The notes beneath the pieces were generated by a model. It was given only the letters and a program-made list of their open reading frames with translations. It was not told where the DNA came from and did not search any database. The translations under genes were made by a program, and so were the position numbers. Shown piece after piece: positions 24,839 to 33,380 of a stretch of 64,000 bases of DNA (position 1 is its first letter; each line of letters starts with the position of its first letter). Source of the DNA: Streptomyces griseus (GTDB taxonomy: Bacteria; Actinomycetota; Actinomycetes; Streptomycetales; Streptomycetaceae); assembly GCF_001715295.1 (NCBI RefSeq), contig NZ_MDKB01000004.1, positions 261,014 to 325,013 on the forward strand, read 5' to 3'.

Positions 24839-25792
24839 TCAGTCCTTGGCCACGGCACGCAGCCGGTCCATCACATCGGCCCGCAGGTCGGCGGGCTCGC
24901 TCACGACGACGTCCGGCCCGAACTCGACGAGCCAGGCGTCCAGTCCGTGCCCGTACGGGATCTCCAACTCGTCCCAGCCGTCGCCGAGTTCCCGTACCGA
25001 TATCGCGCGTGAGCGCAGCGGGTAGCCGGCCCCCGTACGCAGCCTGATGCGGGCGGTCCTGGTCGCGGTCTCCCCCGCCCAGCTCTCCACCGTCTCGCGG
25101 ACGGTGACCACGTCGGGCACCGGTGCCGTGAACGCGCCGGCCCGCGAGCGGACCCGGCCCGAGATCCTGGACAGCCGGAAGACCCGTTCGGCACCCCGCC
25201 CGCGGTCCCACCCGGCCAGGTACCAGTGGCCGCGCCAGCACTCGAGCGTCCAGGGTTCGACCTGGCGCTGCTCCGGTCGGGCGGCGTTGGCCTTGCGGTA
25301 GTCGAAGGTGACCGGACGCCGGTCGCGGCACGCAAGCATGAGCGGCTCGAAAGCGGCCTCGTGGACGGGGATCCGGGGTTCCAGCGCGCTGTGCACCTCG
25401 TAGGCGTCCTCGGCCTCCGGCATCCCGGCGGCCCGCAGCTTCTGCAGGGCGCCGCTGGCGGCTCCGGCCAGCCGGGCCTGCTGCCAGACCTTGGCGGCGA
25501 GCCCGAGGGCGGCGGCCTCCTCGGCGTCCAGGGTGATGGGGGGCAGCCGGTTGCTGTCGCGGCGCGCGAGGTAGCCGGTGTCACCGTCCAGGTTCTCCAC
25601 GGTCTCGATGACGAGGCCGAGTTCCCGCAGGTCCTCCTTGTCCCGCTCGAACATGCGGTTGAAGGACTCGTCGGTGCCGGCTTCCAGGTACGCCTCGATG
25701 GACCCGCGGAGCTCACGCTTGCTGAGCGGGCGCCGGGTACCCAGCAGGCACAGTGCCAGGTTCATCAGCCGTTCGGCCTTGGCGATCGCCAT
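24839..25792 (-). CDS. pafB: WYL-domain transcriptional regulator PafB
   Basis: The 317-residue partner of PafC has a winged helix at the N-terminus ('ERLMNLALCLLGTRRPLSKRE'), the WYL domain ('PVTFDYRKANAARPEQRQVEPW', 'WYLAGWDRGRGAERVFRLSRI') and the WCX tail. ATG at 25792 is chosen over a longer GTG form because AAAGGG lies upstream and the homologues begin near 'MAIAKAERLMNL'. It is preceded by the strong terminator of the FKBP gene, so the pafBC transcript has its own promoter within about 65 bases. Confidence 0.92.
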   Translation of the reverse strand: MAIAKAERLMNLALCLLGTRRPLSKRELRGSIEAYLEAGTDESFNRMFERDKEDLRELGLVIETVENLDGDTGYLARRDSNRLPPITLDAEEAAALGLAAKVWQQARLAGAASGALQKLRAAGMPEAEDAYEVHSALEPRIPVHEAAFEPLMLACRDRRPVTFDYRKANAARPEQRQVEPWTLECWRGHWYLAGWDRGRGAERVFRLSRISGRVRSRAGAFTAPVPDVVTVRETVESWAGETATRTARIRLRTGAGYPLRSRAISVRELGDGWDELEIPYGHGLDAWLVEFGPDVVVSEPADLRADVMDRLRAVAKD

Positions 25793-25856
25793 CGACGCCC
25801 TTTCTCTACGCGCTCTACGACCGTCGACCGTACCGCCCCGGGGTGTCCGGACCAAA

Positions 25857-25890
25857 GCGAGGGCCCGCGCCTTGCGGCGCGGGCCCTCGC
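25857..25890 (-). terminator. Terminator of the cytoplasmic FKBP gene
   Basis: A perfect 15-base stem (25857-25871 / 25876-25890) with a 4-base loop, 18 bases beyond the FKBP stop. Confidence 0.82.
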
Positions 25891-25907
25891 TCCTGTACCG
25901 GGACGGC

Positions 25908-26282
25908 TCAGACGCCGACCAGGTCGCAGACGAAGATCAGCGTCTCGCCCGGGGCGATGGCGCCGCCGCCCGCGCCGCGGTCGCCGTAGGCGAGGTGCGC
26001 GGGGATGGTCAGCTGACGGCGTCCGCCGACCTTCATGCCCTGCACGCCCTGGTCCCAGCCCGCGATGACCTGACCGGCACCGAGCTGGAACTGCAGCGGG
26101 GTGCCGCGGTTCCACGAGGCGTCGAACTCCTCGCCGGTCGAGAACGCCACGCCCACGTAGTGCACGGAGACGGTCTGGCCCTTCTCGGCCACCGGTCCGT
26201 CGCCTTCCCAGATGTCCTTGATCTCCAGGTCGGCCGGCGGCTCGCCACCCGGGAAGTCGATCTCGGGCTTCTCGATGCTCAC
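25908..26282 (-). CDS. FKBP-type peptidyl-prolyl cis-trans isomerase (cytoplasmic)
   Basis: The 124-residue single-domain FKBP has all usual active-site landmarks: 'VSVHYVGV', 'FDASWNRGTPLQFQLG', 'QVIAGWDQGVQGMKVG', 'AYGDRG' and 'LIFVCDLV'. It has no signal peptide and should fold proteins or act on prolyl bonds in the cytoplasm. GTG start with GAGGAG upstream. It follows the larger FKBP lipoprotein by 43 bases on the same strand and is likely co-transcribed. Confidence 0.94.
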   Translation of the reverse strand: MSIEKPEIDFPGGEPPADLEIKDIWEGDGPVAEKGQTVSVHYVGVAFSTGEEFDASWNRGTPLQFQLGAGQVIAGWDQGVQGMKVGGRRQLTIPAHLAYGDRGAGGGAIAPGETLIFVCDLVGV

Positions 26283-26325
26283 TGACTTGCTCCTCTTACT
26301 GATGAACTGGGCAACCGGGACAGTC

Positions 26326-27261
26326 TTACATCTTCGCCAGGATGTCCACGGCGAAGACGAGCGTCGACTTGGCGGGGATGGTCTGCTGCGCCTGGTCGCC
26401 GAAGCCCTGGTCCGGCGGGACGACGAGCAGCACGCGGCTGCCGACCGTCTTGCCGATCAGCCCGTTCTTCAGCCCCTTGAGGGTGACCTGGGCGAGCGGG
26501 AAGGTCTGGGTCTTGCCCGCCTCGTAGGTGCTGTCGAAGGGCTTGGAGCCCTTCCAGAGCAGGCCCACGTAGTTCACCACGACGCTGTCGGTCTCCTTGA
26601 TGACGTCACCCTTGGCCTCCAGGATGTAGGTGGAGACCAGCTTCTTCGGCGGGTCGGTCTTGGGGATCGTGACGGTCGGCGCCTTGCCGTCGGTGTTGGT
26701 ACCCACCTTCGGCAGGTCGATGTTGTCCTGGGCGACCTCGCTGCCCTTGGCGGAGGCGGGGATCTGCTGTGCCTTCAGGATGTCGACGACGAAGACGAGG
26801 GTGGAGTTGGGCTTGATGTCCCCCTGCCCCTGCTCGCCGTAGCCGAGGTCCGGCGGGATGACCAGCTCGACGCGGCTGCCGACCTTCTGGCCGGCCAGGC
26901 CCTTGTCCCAGCCCTGGATGACCATTCCCGCGCCGAGCGTCAGGTCGAAGGGCTGCTTGCGGTCGAAGCTGTTGTCGAACGGCTTGGTGGAGTCCCAGGA
27001 CTGGCCGAGGTAGTTGACCTGGATCGCGTCGCCGTTCTTGAGCTTCGCGCCGTCACCCTCACTGATGACGTCGGTCTTCAGTTCCTTGGGTGGGTCGCCC
27101 TCGCCCTTCGCCAGGGTGGGCTTCTCGCCGAACTTCTCTCCCGCGGTGATCGCGGGAGCTCCGTTCGTGGACGAGGCGGAGTCGGAGGCCTTGTCGTCGC
27201 CGCACGCGGCTGCGGACAGCAGCAGAAGGGGGACGACGAGAAGGCCGGCAAGTCGGCGCAC
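26326..27261 (-). CDS. Two-domain FKBP-type peptidyl-prolyl isomerase lipoprotein
   Basis: The 311-residue exported protein has a signal peptide with lipobox SAAAC (Cys 20) and two FKBP domains. The first (about 60-160) is complete, with 'IQVNYLGQSWD', 'VIQGWDKGLAGQKVG' and 'LVFVVDIL'. The second (about 205-311) has 'VVVNYVGLLWKGSKPFDSTY' but the less canonical 'TLKGLKNGLIGKTVG', so the Trp at the base of the active-site pocket is missing; the second domain may bind peptide without efficient catalysis. It is anchored on the outer face of the membrane and likely assists folding of exported proteins. GTG start preceded by GAGGAAT. Confidence 0.92.
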   Translation of the reverse strand: MRRLAGLLVVPLLLLSAAACGDDKASDSASSTNGAPAITAGEKFGEKPTLAKGEGDPPKELKTDVISEGDGAKLKNGDAIQVNYLGQSWDSTKPFDNSFDRKQPFDLTLGAGMVIQGWDKGLAGQKVGSRVELVIPPDLGYGEQGQGDIKPNSTLVFVVDILKAQQIPASAKGSEVAQDNIDLPKVGTNTDGKAPTVTIPKTDPPKKLVSTYILEAKGDVIKETDSVVVNYVGLLWKGSKPFDSTYEAGKTQTFPLAQVTLKGLKNGLIGKTVGSRVLLVVPPDQGFGDQAQQTIPAKSTLVFAVDILAKM

Positions 27262-27320
27262 GAATTCCTCAGATCTCAGACGGCACGTACATAGGTCCCC
27301 GCCACTCTAGGCCGAGCGCG

Positions 27321-27349
27321 GGGCCCCGTACGAGGAACGTACGGGGCCC
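27321..27349 (-). terminator. Terminator of pafA
   Basis: Perfect 12-base stem (27321-27332 / 27338-27349) with a 5-base loop, 37 bases past the pafA stop. Confidence 0.78.
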
Positions 27350-27385
27350 TGTCGCGCACGGGACCGGGTCGTGCCGGGTTCCGGA

Positions 27386-28747
27386 TCACATGCCCGCGAT
27401 CAGCTTCTCCACCCGGTCGTCGACGGAGCGGAACGGGTCCTTGCACAGCACGGTGCGCTGCGCCTGGTCGTTGAGCTTGAGGTGGACCCAGTCGACGGTG
27501 AAGTCCCGCCGCTGCTCCTGGGCCCGGCGGATGAAGTCGCCGCGCAGCCGCGCCCTGGTCGTCTGCGGGGGCACGGACTTGCCCTCGAAGATCTTCAGGT
27601 CGTTGCAGATGCGGGTCGCCTGGCCCTTGCGCTCCAGCAGGTAGTAGAGCCCCCGCCGGCGGTGGATGTCGTGGTAGGCGAGGTCTATCTGAGCGACCCT
27701 CGGGTTCGACATGGTCATGTTGTGCTTGGCCCGGTACCGCTCGATGAGCTTGTACTTCATGACCCAGTCGATCTCGGTGCCGATCCGGTCGAGGTCCTCG
27801 GCCTCGATGGCGTCCAGGGTGCGGCCCCACAGTTCGAGGACCTGGGCGACGGTGCCGGTGCGGATGCCCCGGCGGTCGACGAAGTCCACGGCCTTCTCGT
27901 AGTACTCGCGCTGCACCTCTATGGCCGAGGCCTCACGGCCGCTGGCCAGGCGCACCTTGCGCTGCCCCGTCGTGTCGTGGCTGACCTCGCGGATGGCCCG
28001 GATCGGGTTCTCCAGGGTGAGGTCCCGCATCACCGTGCCCGCCTCGATCATGCGGAGCACCAGGTCGGTGGCGCCGACCTTGAGCAGCATCGTCGTCTCG
28101 GACATGTTGGAGTCGCCGACGATGACGTGGAGGCGGCGGTACCGCTCCGCGTCGGCGTGCGGCTCGTCCCGGGTGTTGATGATCGGGCGGGAACGCGTCG
28201 TCGCGGAGCTGACGCCCTCCCAGATGTGCTCGGCCCGCTGGCTCACGCAGTAGACGGCTCCGCGCGGGGTCTGCAGCACCTTGCCCGCGCCGCAGATCAG
28301 CTGCCGGGTGACGAGGAACGGAATGAGGATGTCCGCGAGCCGGGAGAATTCTCCGTGCCGGGCCACGAGGTAGTTCTCGTGGCACCCGTAGGAGTTTCCC
28401 GCCGAGTCGGTGTTGTTCTTGAAGAGATAGACGTCGCCCGCGATTCCCTCCTCGTGCAGGCGGCGTTCGGCGTCGACGAGCAGGCCCTCGAGAATGCGTT
28501 CGCCCGCCTTGTCGTGCGTGACCAGTTCGGTCACGTTGTCGCATTCCGGCGTCGCGTATTCCGGATGCGAGCCCACGTCGAGGTAGAGGCGGGCGCCGTT
28601 CCGCAGGAAGACATTGCTGCTGCGGCCCCATGACACAACACGGCGGAAGAGGTAGCGCGCCACTTCGTCAGGTGACAGTCGGCGCTGTCCCCTGAACGTG
28701 CACGTGACGCCGTACTCGTTCTCCAGCCCGAAAATGCGGCGGTCCAT
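27386..28747 (-). CDS. pafA: Pup-protein ligase PafA
   Basis: The 453-residue ligase joins the C-terminal glutamate of Pup to lysines of target proteins, using ATP, and belongs to the glutamine-synthetase-like carboxylate-amine family. Visible signatures are the N-terminal 'IFGLENEYGVTCTF' (metal- and ATP-binding Glu), 'YLFKNNTDSAGNSYGCHENY', 'RPIINTRDEPHADAERYRRL' and the C-terminal small domain. Length and layout match the family. Its start is only ten bases from the MFS gene end, so the two may be co-transcribed. Dop, its paralogue in this window, shares the same core motifs. Confidence 0.96.
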   Translation of the reverse strand: MDRRIFGLENEYGVTCTFRGQRRLSPDEVARYLFRRVVSWGRSSNVFLRNGARLYLDVGSHPEYATPECDNVTELVTHDKAGERILEGLLVDAERRLHEEGIAGDVYLFKNNTDSAGNSYGCHENYLVARHGEFSRLADILIPFLVTRQLICGAGKVLQTPRGAVYCVSQRAEHIWEGVSSATTRSRPIINTRDEPHADAERYRRLHVIVGDSNMSETTMLLKVGATDLVLRMIEAGTVMRDLTLENPIRAIREVSHDTTGQRKVRLASGREASAIEVQREYYEKAVDFVDRRGIRTGTVAQVLELWGRTLDAIEAEDLDRIGTEIDWVMKYKLIERYRAKHNMTMSNPRVAQIDLAYHDIHRRRGLYYLLERKGQATRICNDLKIFEGKSVPPQTTRARLRGDFIRRAQEQRRDFTVDWVHLKLNDQAQRTVLCKDPFRSVDDRVEKLIAGM

Positions 28748-28756
28748 GACTGAACA

Positions 28757-30016
28757 TTACGCCTTACGGCCTGAGCTGAAACCGGGTTCGGCTGCACCGT
28801 TTCGATCATTTTCCGATCCGGCCACAACGCCGGGCGTACGGACGGGAACTGCGAGGACCCTCCCGGTGGCCATCAGGACCAGCAGGGCCGCCACTCCCCC
28901 GGCCCCCGCCACGGCGAAGCTCCATGCCGTCCCGCCGAGCTCGACGGCCGGGCCCGCCACGGCCGTTCCGGCCGCCGCGCCCACCCCGAACGTCGTCACG
29001 AGCCAGGAGAACGCCTCGGTGACCGTGCCCCGGGGCGCGTGCCGGTCCACGACGATGAAGGAGCAGGCGATCGCCGGGGCAAGGAACACTCCGGCCAGCG
29101 CGGCCAGGGCGGTCATGGCCGGCACTCCGGGTGTCAGCGTCAGCGGGAGGTAGCCGAGCGCCAGCAGCGCGACGATGACCCGCAGCCGCCGCTCGGGGGC
29201 CCCGGCCCACTGCCGGGCACCGTAGAGCGAACCACCGATCAGCGCTCCCAGGCCGAGCGCCGCCATCAGCCAGCCGTACACGGACTCCCGGCCCTGGTCG
29301 TCGGCGTACGCGACGCCCGCGACGGTGATCGAGCCGAGCGCGAGCCCGACGAAGAAGAAGGCGCCGAGCAGCGCCAGCAGCCCCGGGGAGCGCAGGGCCC
29401 CGAGCCAGTGCGCCTCGCGGGGCGCGGAACGCCAGGTGCGGGAGGGTTCGCAGAGCACCACGCTCAGCGCCCCGAGGACGCCTATGGCGTTGATGACCAG
29501 CAGGGCCGCGGCCGGCGACCAGAGCGACACCAGGACCGTCACGAGGAGCGGGCCGACGGTGAACATGACCTCCTGGGCCACGGCGTCCATGGCGTACGCG
29601 CGGTGGACGCGGTCCTCGCTGCCGAGGACGGTCGGCCACAGGGCGCGCAGCCCGCCCTCCAGCGGTGGCGTGAAGACGCCGGCCACGATCACCGCCGCAT
29701 AGGCGACGGGGAGCGCGTCCAGGCCCACCAGGGCCAGGAGAGCCATGCCGAGTGCGGAGAGCACCGCGGCGGGGAGCTGGACCCGCGGCTGGCCGTGCAG
29801 GTCCACGGCCCTGCCCAGCAGGGGCTGGCCCACGGCGGTGGCGAGGCCGTACGCGGCGGCCAGGGCGCCGGCCAGCGTGTAGCTGCCGCCCTCGGCCCGG
29901 GTGAACAGGACGATGGCGATGTGGGCGGTGCCGTTCGGCAGGCGCCCCACCAGCGTCCCCGTCAGCAGCCGGGCGGCGTGCCGCGCCCGGAGGATGTCCA
30001 GATAGCCCGCGGCCAT
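28757..30016 (-). CDS. MFS transporter inserted in the proteasome cluster
   Basis: The 419-residue protein has twelve predicted membrane helices and an MFS fold with 'PLLGRAVDLHGQPRV' at the loop between helices 2 and 3. It resembles small-molecule exporters, but no substrate is readable. It lies between pafA and the divergent LacI regulator, and the promoter region between them holds the inverted repeat at 30069-30095; the regulator probably controls it. The same MFS-LacI pair is found between pafA and prcA in other Streptomyces, as I remember it. It has no evident link to pupylation. Confidence 0.88.
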   Translation of the reverse strand: MAAGYLDILRARHAARLLTGTLVGRLPNGTAHIAIVLFTRAEGGSYTLAGALAAAYGLATAVGQPLLGRAVDLHGQPRVQLPAAVLSALGMALLALVGLDALPVAYAAVIVAGVFTPPLEGGLRALWPTVLGSEDRVHRAYAMDAVAQEVMFTVGPLLVTVLVSLWSPAAALLVINAIGVLGALSVVLCEPSRTWRSAPREAHWLGALRSPGLLALLGAFFFVGLALGSITVAGVAYADDQGRESVYGWLMAALGLGALIGGSLYGARQWAGAPERRLRVIVALLALGYLPLTLTPGVPAMTALAALAGVFLAPAIACSFIVVDRHAPRGTVTEAFSWLVTTFGVGAAAGTAVAGPAVELGGTAWSFAVAGAGGVAALLVLMATGRVLAVPVRTPGVVAGSENDRNGAAEPGFSSGRKA

Positions 30017-30068
30017 GTCCCGCCCCTCTCCCCCGCCGGGCGCGACGGGTGCCGCAGCCTCGGGGTTT

Positions 30069-30095
30069 TACGTATAACGCCGGAGCTCATACGTA
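30069..30095. promoter_or_regulatory. Candidate LacI operator between the MFS and lacI-type genes
   Basis: TACGTAT (30069-30075) and ATACGTA (30089-30095) form a perfect 7-base inverted repeat with a 13-base spacer, in the AT-richest part of the divergent promoter region, about 60 bases from each start. Confidence 0.5.
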
Positions 30096-30155
30096 CCATG
30101 TGCGCAGTCCCGAGTCCATCCCACGGCACCCGGCCGGTCCACCACGGAGGCACGA

Positions 30156-31193
30156 GTGAGCAGCGCGCAGCAGCCGGCCCCGCCCCGGCCCACCAGCCGT
30201 GACGTGGCACGGGCGGCCGACGTCTCCCAGGCCACGGTCTCGCTGGTCCTGGGGGGCAAATGGCGGGGGCGGGTCTCCGAGGCCACCGCCGACCGTGTGC
30301 GCGGCACCGCCAGGGACCTGGGCTACCGGCCGAACCTGGCCGCCCGCAGCCTGCGACTGGGCCGCACCCGCACGGCGCTGCTCGTCGTCCCGGCGCTCAC
30401 CAACGAGTTCTTCGCCCGGGTCCACACCGGCGCCGCCGCCGTCGCGGCCGAGCACGACTTCGGCGTGGTGCTCTACCCGTCGCCCGACGGCACCGGTCCG
30501 GCCCGGGACCCGTTCGCCTCCGCCCGGGCGGCCCTCGACGGGGTGATCGCCTCCTCCATGGCCGCCGGGGCCCTGGGGGCCCTGCGGGGAGCCGGCCTGC
30601 CGCTGGTGATGCTGGACAGCGACCCGGACGACCCCGGCCCGGCGGCCAGCGTGAACCTCGACATCGCGGACGGCATGCGTCAGGTGGCGGAGCACCTGCT
30701 CGCTCTCGGCCACCGCCGCCTGGTCCACCTCGCCTCGGCCGTGGACACCTGGACCTTCACGGTCCGCGCCCGGGCGCTCGGACGGACCCTGGGCGCCGTC
30801 CCCGACACCGCTCTGCACACCGTGACGGCCGCGCTGGACGTGCGCTCCGCCCTGGAGGCCGTGGAGGAGGTCCTCGCGGCCCCGGGGCCGCTGCCGACGG
30901 CGATCGTCTGCGACGACGACATCCTGGCCGCGGGCGCCTGCAAGGCCGTACGGCGGCGGGGGCTGAGGGTGCCCGACGACATCTCCGTGACCGGCTTCGA
31001 CGACCTGGCCCTGGCCACCGCCGTGGAACCGGAGCTGACCACGGTGCGGCTGCCGGCCGAGCAGGTGGGCGAGCGCGGCATGCGGGCGCTGCTCGCCGTC
31101 CTGGACGGCCGCCCGGCGGACCGCGGCGACCTGCCCGTGAGCCTGGTGGTCCGGGGCTCCACCGCCCCGCCACCCGCCCGCGCCCGGTCATGA
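30156..31193 (+). CDS. LacI-family transcriptional regulator
   Basis: The 345-residue regulator has the LacI helix-turn-helix at the N-terminus ('TSRDVARAADVSQATVSLVL') with the hinge-region 'VRGTARDLGYRPNLAARSL', and a periplasmic-binding-protein-like effector domain ('HLLALGHRRLVHLA', 'VTGFDDLALATAVEPELTTV'). GTG at 30156 has GGAGG seven bases upstream. It is transcribed away from the MFS gene and probably represses it and itself. The sugar or other effector is unknown. The gene ends at a bidirectional terminator shared with prcA. Confidence 0.92.
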   Translation: MSSAQQPAPPRPTSRDVARAADVSQATVSLVLGGKWRGRVSEATADRVRGTARDLGYRPNLAARSLRLGRTRTALLVVPALTNEFFARVHTGAAAVAAEHDFGVVLYPSPDGTGPARDPFASARAALDGVIASSMAAGALGALRGAGLPLVMLDSDPDDPGPAASVNLDIADGMRQVAEHLLALGHRRLVHLASAVDTWTFTVRARALGRTLGAVPDTALHTVTAALDVRSALEAVEEVLAAPGPLPTAIVCDDDILAAGACKAVRRRGLRVPDDISVTGFDDLALATAVEPELTTVRLPAEQVGERGMRALLAVLDGRPADRGDLPVSLVVRGSTAPPPARARS

Positions 31194-31230
31194 CGGTGCC
31201 CCCGGCCGCGTACAGCGGCCGGGGGCACCG
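31194..31230. terminator. Bidirectional terminator between the LacI gene and prcA
   Basis: Perfect 16-base stem (31194-31209 / 31215-31230) with a 5-base loop; it begins right after the LacI stop and ends 18 bases before the prcA stop. Confidence 0.85.
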
Positions 31231-31248
31231 GACACGGTGCGGTGCGTG

Positions 31249-32073
31249 CTACTCCTGCGGGGACTCGTCGCCGCCCTTGGCCGGAGTGTCCGAGGCGTCC
31301 GGGGTCTTCGGGGCGTCCGGGGCGTCGGTGTCCTCCGTGTCGGACGGTGCGTCCGTCGGAGTGGAGGTCGCGCCGTCCGCGTCCAGCAGCCGCGCCAGCT
31401 GCCGCCCGACGATCCGCTTGAACTTGCGCTTCTGCGGCCGCGTACGGTCCAGGACCGCGACCTCCAGACGCTCGGCGGGGATCTCCCGCTCGTTGCCGTT
31501 GGCCTCGCGGGACAGGGCCTGCACGGCCAGCTTCAGCGCCTCGGCGAGCGACATCCCGTCGCGGTGGCGCTGATCCAGGAACCCGCTGATCTGCTCCGCG
31601 TTGCCGCCGACCGCGACCGAGCCGTGCTCGTCCACGATCGAACCGTCGTGCGGCAGCCGGTAGATCTGGTCGCCCTCGGGCCCGTCGCCGACCTCGGCGA
31701 CCACCAGCTCCACCTCGTACGGCTTCTCCGCCTGGCTGGAGAAGATGGTGCCCAGCGTCTGCGCGTAGACGTTGGCCAGCCCGCGGGCCGTCACGTCGTC
31801 ACGGTCGTAGGTGTAGCCGCGCAGATCGGCGTAGCGCACGCCGCCGATACGGAGGTTCTCGTACTCGTTGTACTTGCCGGCGGCGGCGAAGCCGATCCGG
31901 TCGTAGATCTCGCTGAACTTGTGCAGCGCGCGGGACGGGTTCTCGCCGACGAACACGATGCCGTCGGCGTACTGCAGCACGACCAGGCTACGACCGCGGG
32001 CGATGCCCTTGCGGGCGTATTCCGCCCGGTCGGCCATGGCCTGCTGGGGTGAGACATAGAACGGCGTCGACAC
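31249..32073 (-). CDS. prcA: Proteasome alpha subunit PrcA
   Basis: The 274-residue alpha subunit begins 'MSTPFYVSPQQAMADRAEYA', with the conserved gating N-terminus and 'RKGIARGRSLVVLQYADG'. Alpha rings cap the 20S core and carry no catalytic Thr. The C-terminal tail (about 235-274) is a low-complexity acidic Asp/Ser/Thr/Pro stretch seen in Streptomyces but not in the core fold. GTG start. It follows prcB by 55 bases on the same strand. Confidence 0.96.
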   Translation of the reverse strand: MSTPFYVSPQQAMADRAEYARKGIARGRSLVVLQYADGIVFVGENPSRALHKFSEIYDRIGFAAAGKYNEYENLRIGGVRYADLRGYTYDRDDVTARGLANVYAQTLGTIFSSQAEKPYEVELVVAEVGDGPEGDQIYRLPHDGSIVDEHGSVAVGGNAEQISGFLDQRHRDGMSLAEALKLAVQALSREANGNEREIPAERLEVAVLDRTRPQKRKFKRIVGRQLARLLDADGATSTPTDAPSDTEDTDAPDAPKTPDASDTPAKGGDESPQE

Positions 32074-32128
32074 CGGCTATCCGTCCCTTTCTGTCAGTGA
32101 CGAGTGCATCGGAGAAGCATCGGGCCGG

Positions 32129-32974
32129 TCAGAGCAGCGCGGCACGGGGGCCGTCGGGCTGCTCGAGCCGGCGCTCCAGGATCGCTCGCGCGATCTCCGA
32201 GGATTCCGTGTCGTCCAGCTTGCGGAAGCCCTCGTCGGTGATGACGGTGACGATCGGGTAGATCCGGCGGGCCACGTCCGGGCCCCCGGTCGCCGAGTCG
32301 TCGTCGGCCGCGTCGTACAGCGCCTGCACGACCAGGGTGAGCGCCTGCTCCTCCGTCAGGTCCTCGCGGTAGAGCTTCTTCATCGACCCGCGGGCGAACA
32401 CCGATCCGGAGCCGGTGGCCGCGTAACCGTGTTCCTCGGAACGGCCGCCGGTGACGTCGTAGGAGAAGATCCGGCCCTTCTCACGGTCGACGTCGTACCC
32501 CGCGAACAGCGGGACGACCGCGAGCCCCTGCATCGCCATCGCCAGATTGCTGCGGATCATCGTGGAGAGCCGGTTGGCCTTGCCCTCCAGCGAGAGCGTG
32601 GCGCCCTCGACCTTCTCGAAGTGCTCCAGCTCCAGCTGGAACAGCTTCACCATCTCCACGGCGAGACCCGCCGTACCTGCGATGCCCACCGCGGAGTACT
32701 CGTCGGCGGGGAAGACCTTCTCGATGTCGCGCTGGGCGATCATGTTGCCCATGGTCGCCCGCCGGTCACCGGCGAGGACCACTCCGCCGGGGAAGCTGGC
32801 CGCGACGATGGTCGTGCCGTGCGGCGCCTCGATGGCGCCCTGCAGCGGCGGCAGGCTGCGGTTGCCGGGAAGGATCTCCGGTGAGTGGTCGGACAGGAAG
32901 TCCATGAACGAGGACGAACCCGGCGTCAGGAAGGCAGCTGGTAGACGCCCGGTGCTACGAGTGTTGGCTTCCAC
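32129..32974 (-). CDS. prcB: Proteasome beta subunit PrcB
   Basis: The 281-residue beta subunit is the catalytic part of the 20S proteasome. A 53-residue propeptide should be removed by self-cleavage between Gly53 and Thr54 ('PHG|TTIVA') to expose the N-terminal Thr nucleophile. 'GDRRATMGN' and 'VGIAGTAGLAVEMVKLF' are typical. GTG start with GGAGGG upstream. Its first 49 bases overlap the remnant of an endonuclease-VII-like gene. Confidence 0.96.
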   Translation of the reverse strand: MEANTRSTGRLPAAFLTPGSSSFMDFLSDHSPEILPGNRSLPPLQGAIEAPHGTTIVAASFPGGVVLAGDRRATMGNMIAQRDIEKVFPADEYSAVGIAGTAGLAVEMVKLFQLELEHFEKVEGATLSLEGKANRLSTMIRSNLAMAMQGLAVVPLFAGYDVDREKGRIFSYDVTGGRSEEHGYAATGSGSVFARGSMKKLYREDLTEEQALTLVVQALYDAADDDSATGGPDVARRIYPIVTVITDEGFRKLDDTESSEIARAILERRLEQPDGPRAALL

Positions 32975-33110
32975 GCGTTTCCCTCCAGGTATGCGATGGC
33001 CCTGCGCAAGGAGTCAGGATCATCCCCCAACTTGCCGATGGCCGGATTGCGGTTGCGGCGGTACGCCACGGACCCTACCCGCCCCGTGACCGTGATCAAC
33101 CTGTCCTGAC
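32926..33110 (-). pseudogene. Remnant of an endonuclease-VII-domain gene between pup and prcB
   Basis: The C-terminal stretch 'GKLGDDPDSLRRAIAYLEG' and the end 'APGVYQLPS' match the tail of an endonuclease-VII-like (HNH-type) protein that I recall between prcB and pup in other Streptomyces. Upstream the match changes frame: 'VDHGHGAGRVRGV', expected to follow 'DHDH' of the nuclease core, is in another frame, and the expected paired zinc cysteines (CxxC) are absent. A strong terminator hairpin occupies the place where the N-terminal coding part should be. This points to a decayed gene, though a small protein starting at TTG 33099 cannot be excluded. Confidence 0.45.
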
Positions 33111-33117
33111 GCAGAAG

Positions 33118-33166
33118 CGCTTCCGCGGGACGGCCCTGCGTGGGCACGCGCCGTCCCGCGGAAGCG
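33118..33166 (-). terminator. Strong hairpin between pup and prcB
   Basis: Perfect 17-base stem (33118-33134 / 33150-33166) with a 15-base loop. It should end most transcripts from pup before prcB, so prcBA probably has its own promoter in the stretch just after it. The DNA between this hairpin and pup (33167-33380) holds no gene that I can recognise. Confidence 0.7.
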
Positions 33167-33380
33167 TCCGCCGGCGGCGGGAGCCGACCGTCGAGCAGTC
33201 CGGACCGGGCCCGGGGCCACGGGTTGTCCCGCACATCCCGGTGGACCAGCGCGCGGCGTCGGATGCGGTGCATCGCACGACCGAGGGACGTCCGCACACC
33301 GGATGCATGCGGACGTTCCGACAACGCGGCGAGGTGCCGCAACTGTCGTCGCGCGCCCGCCGGGAATTGCGGGACAGCCC

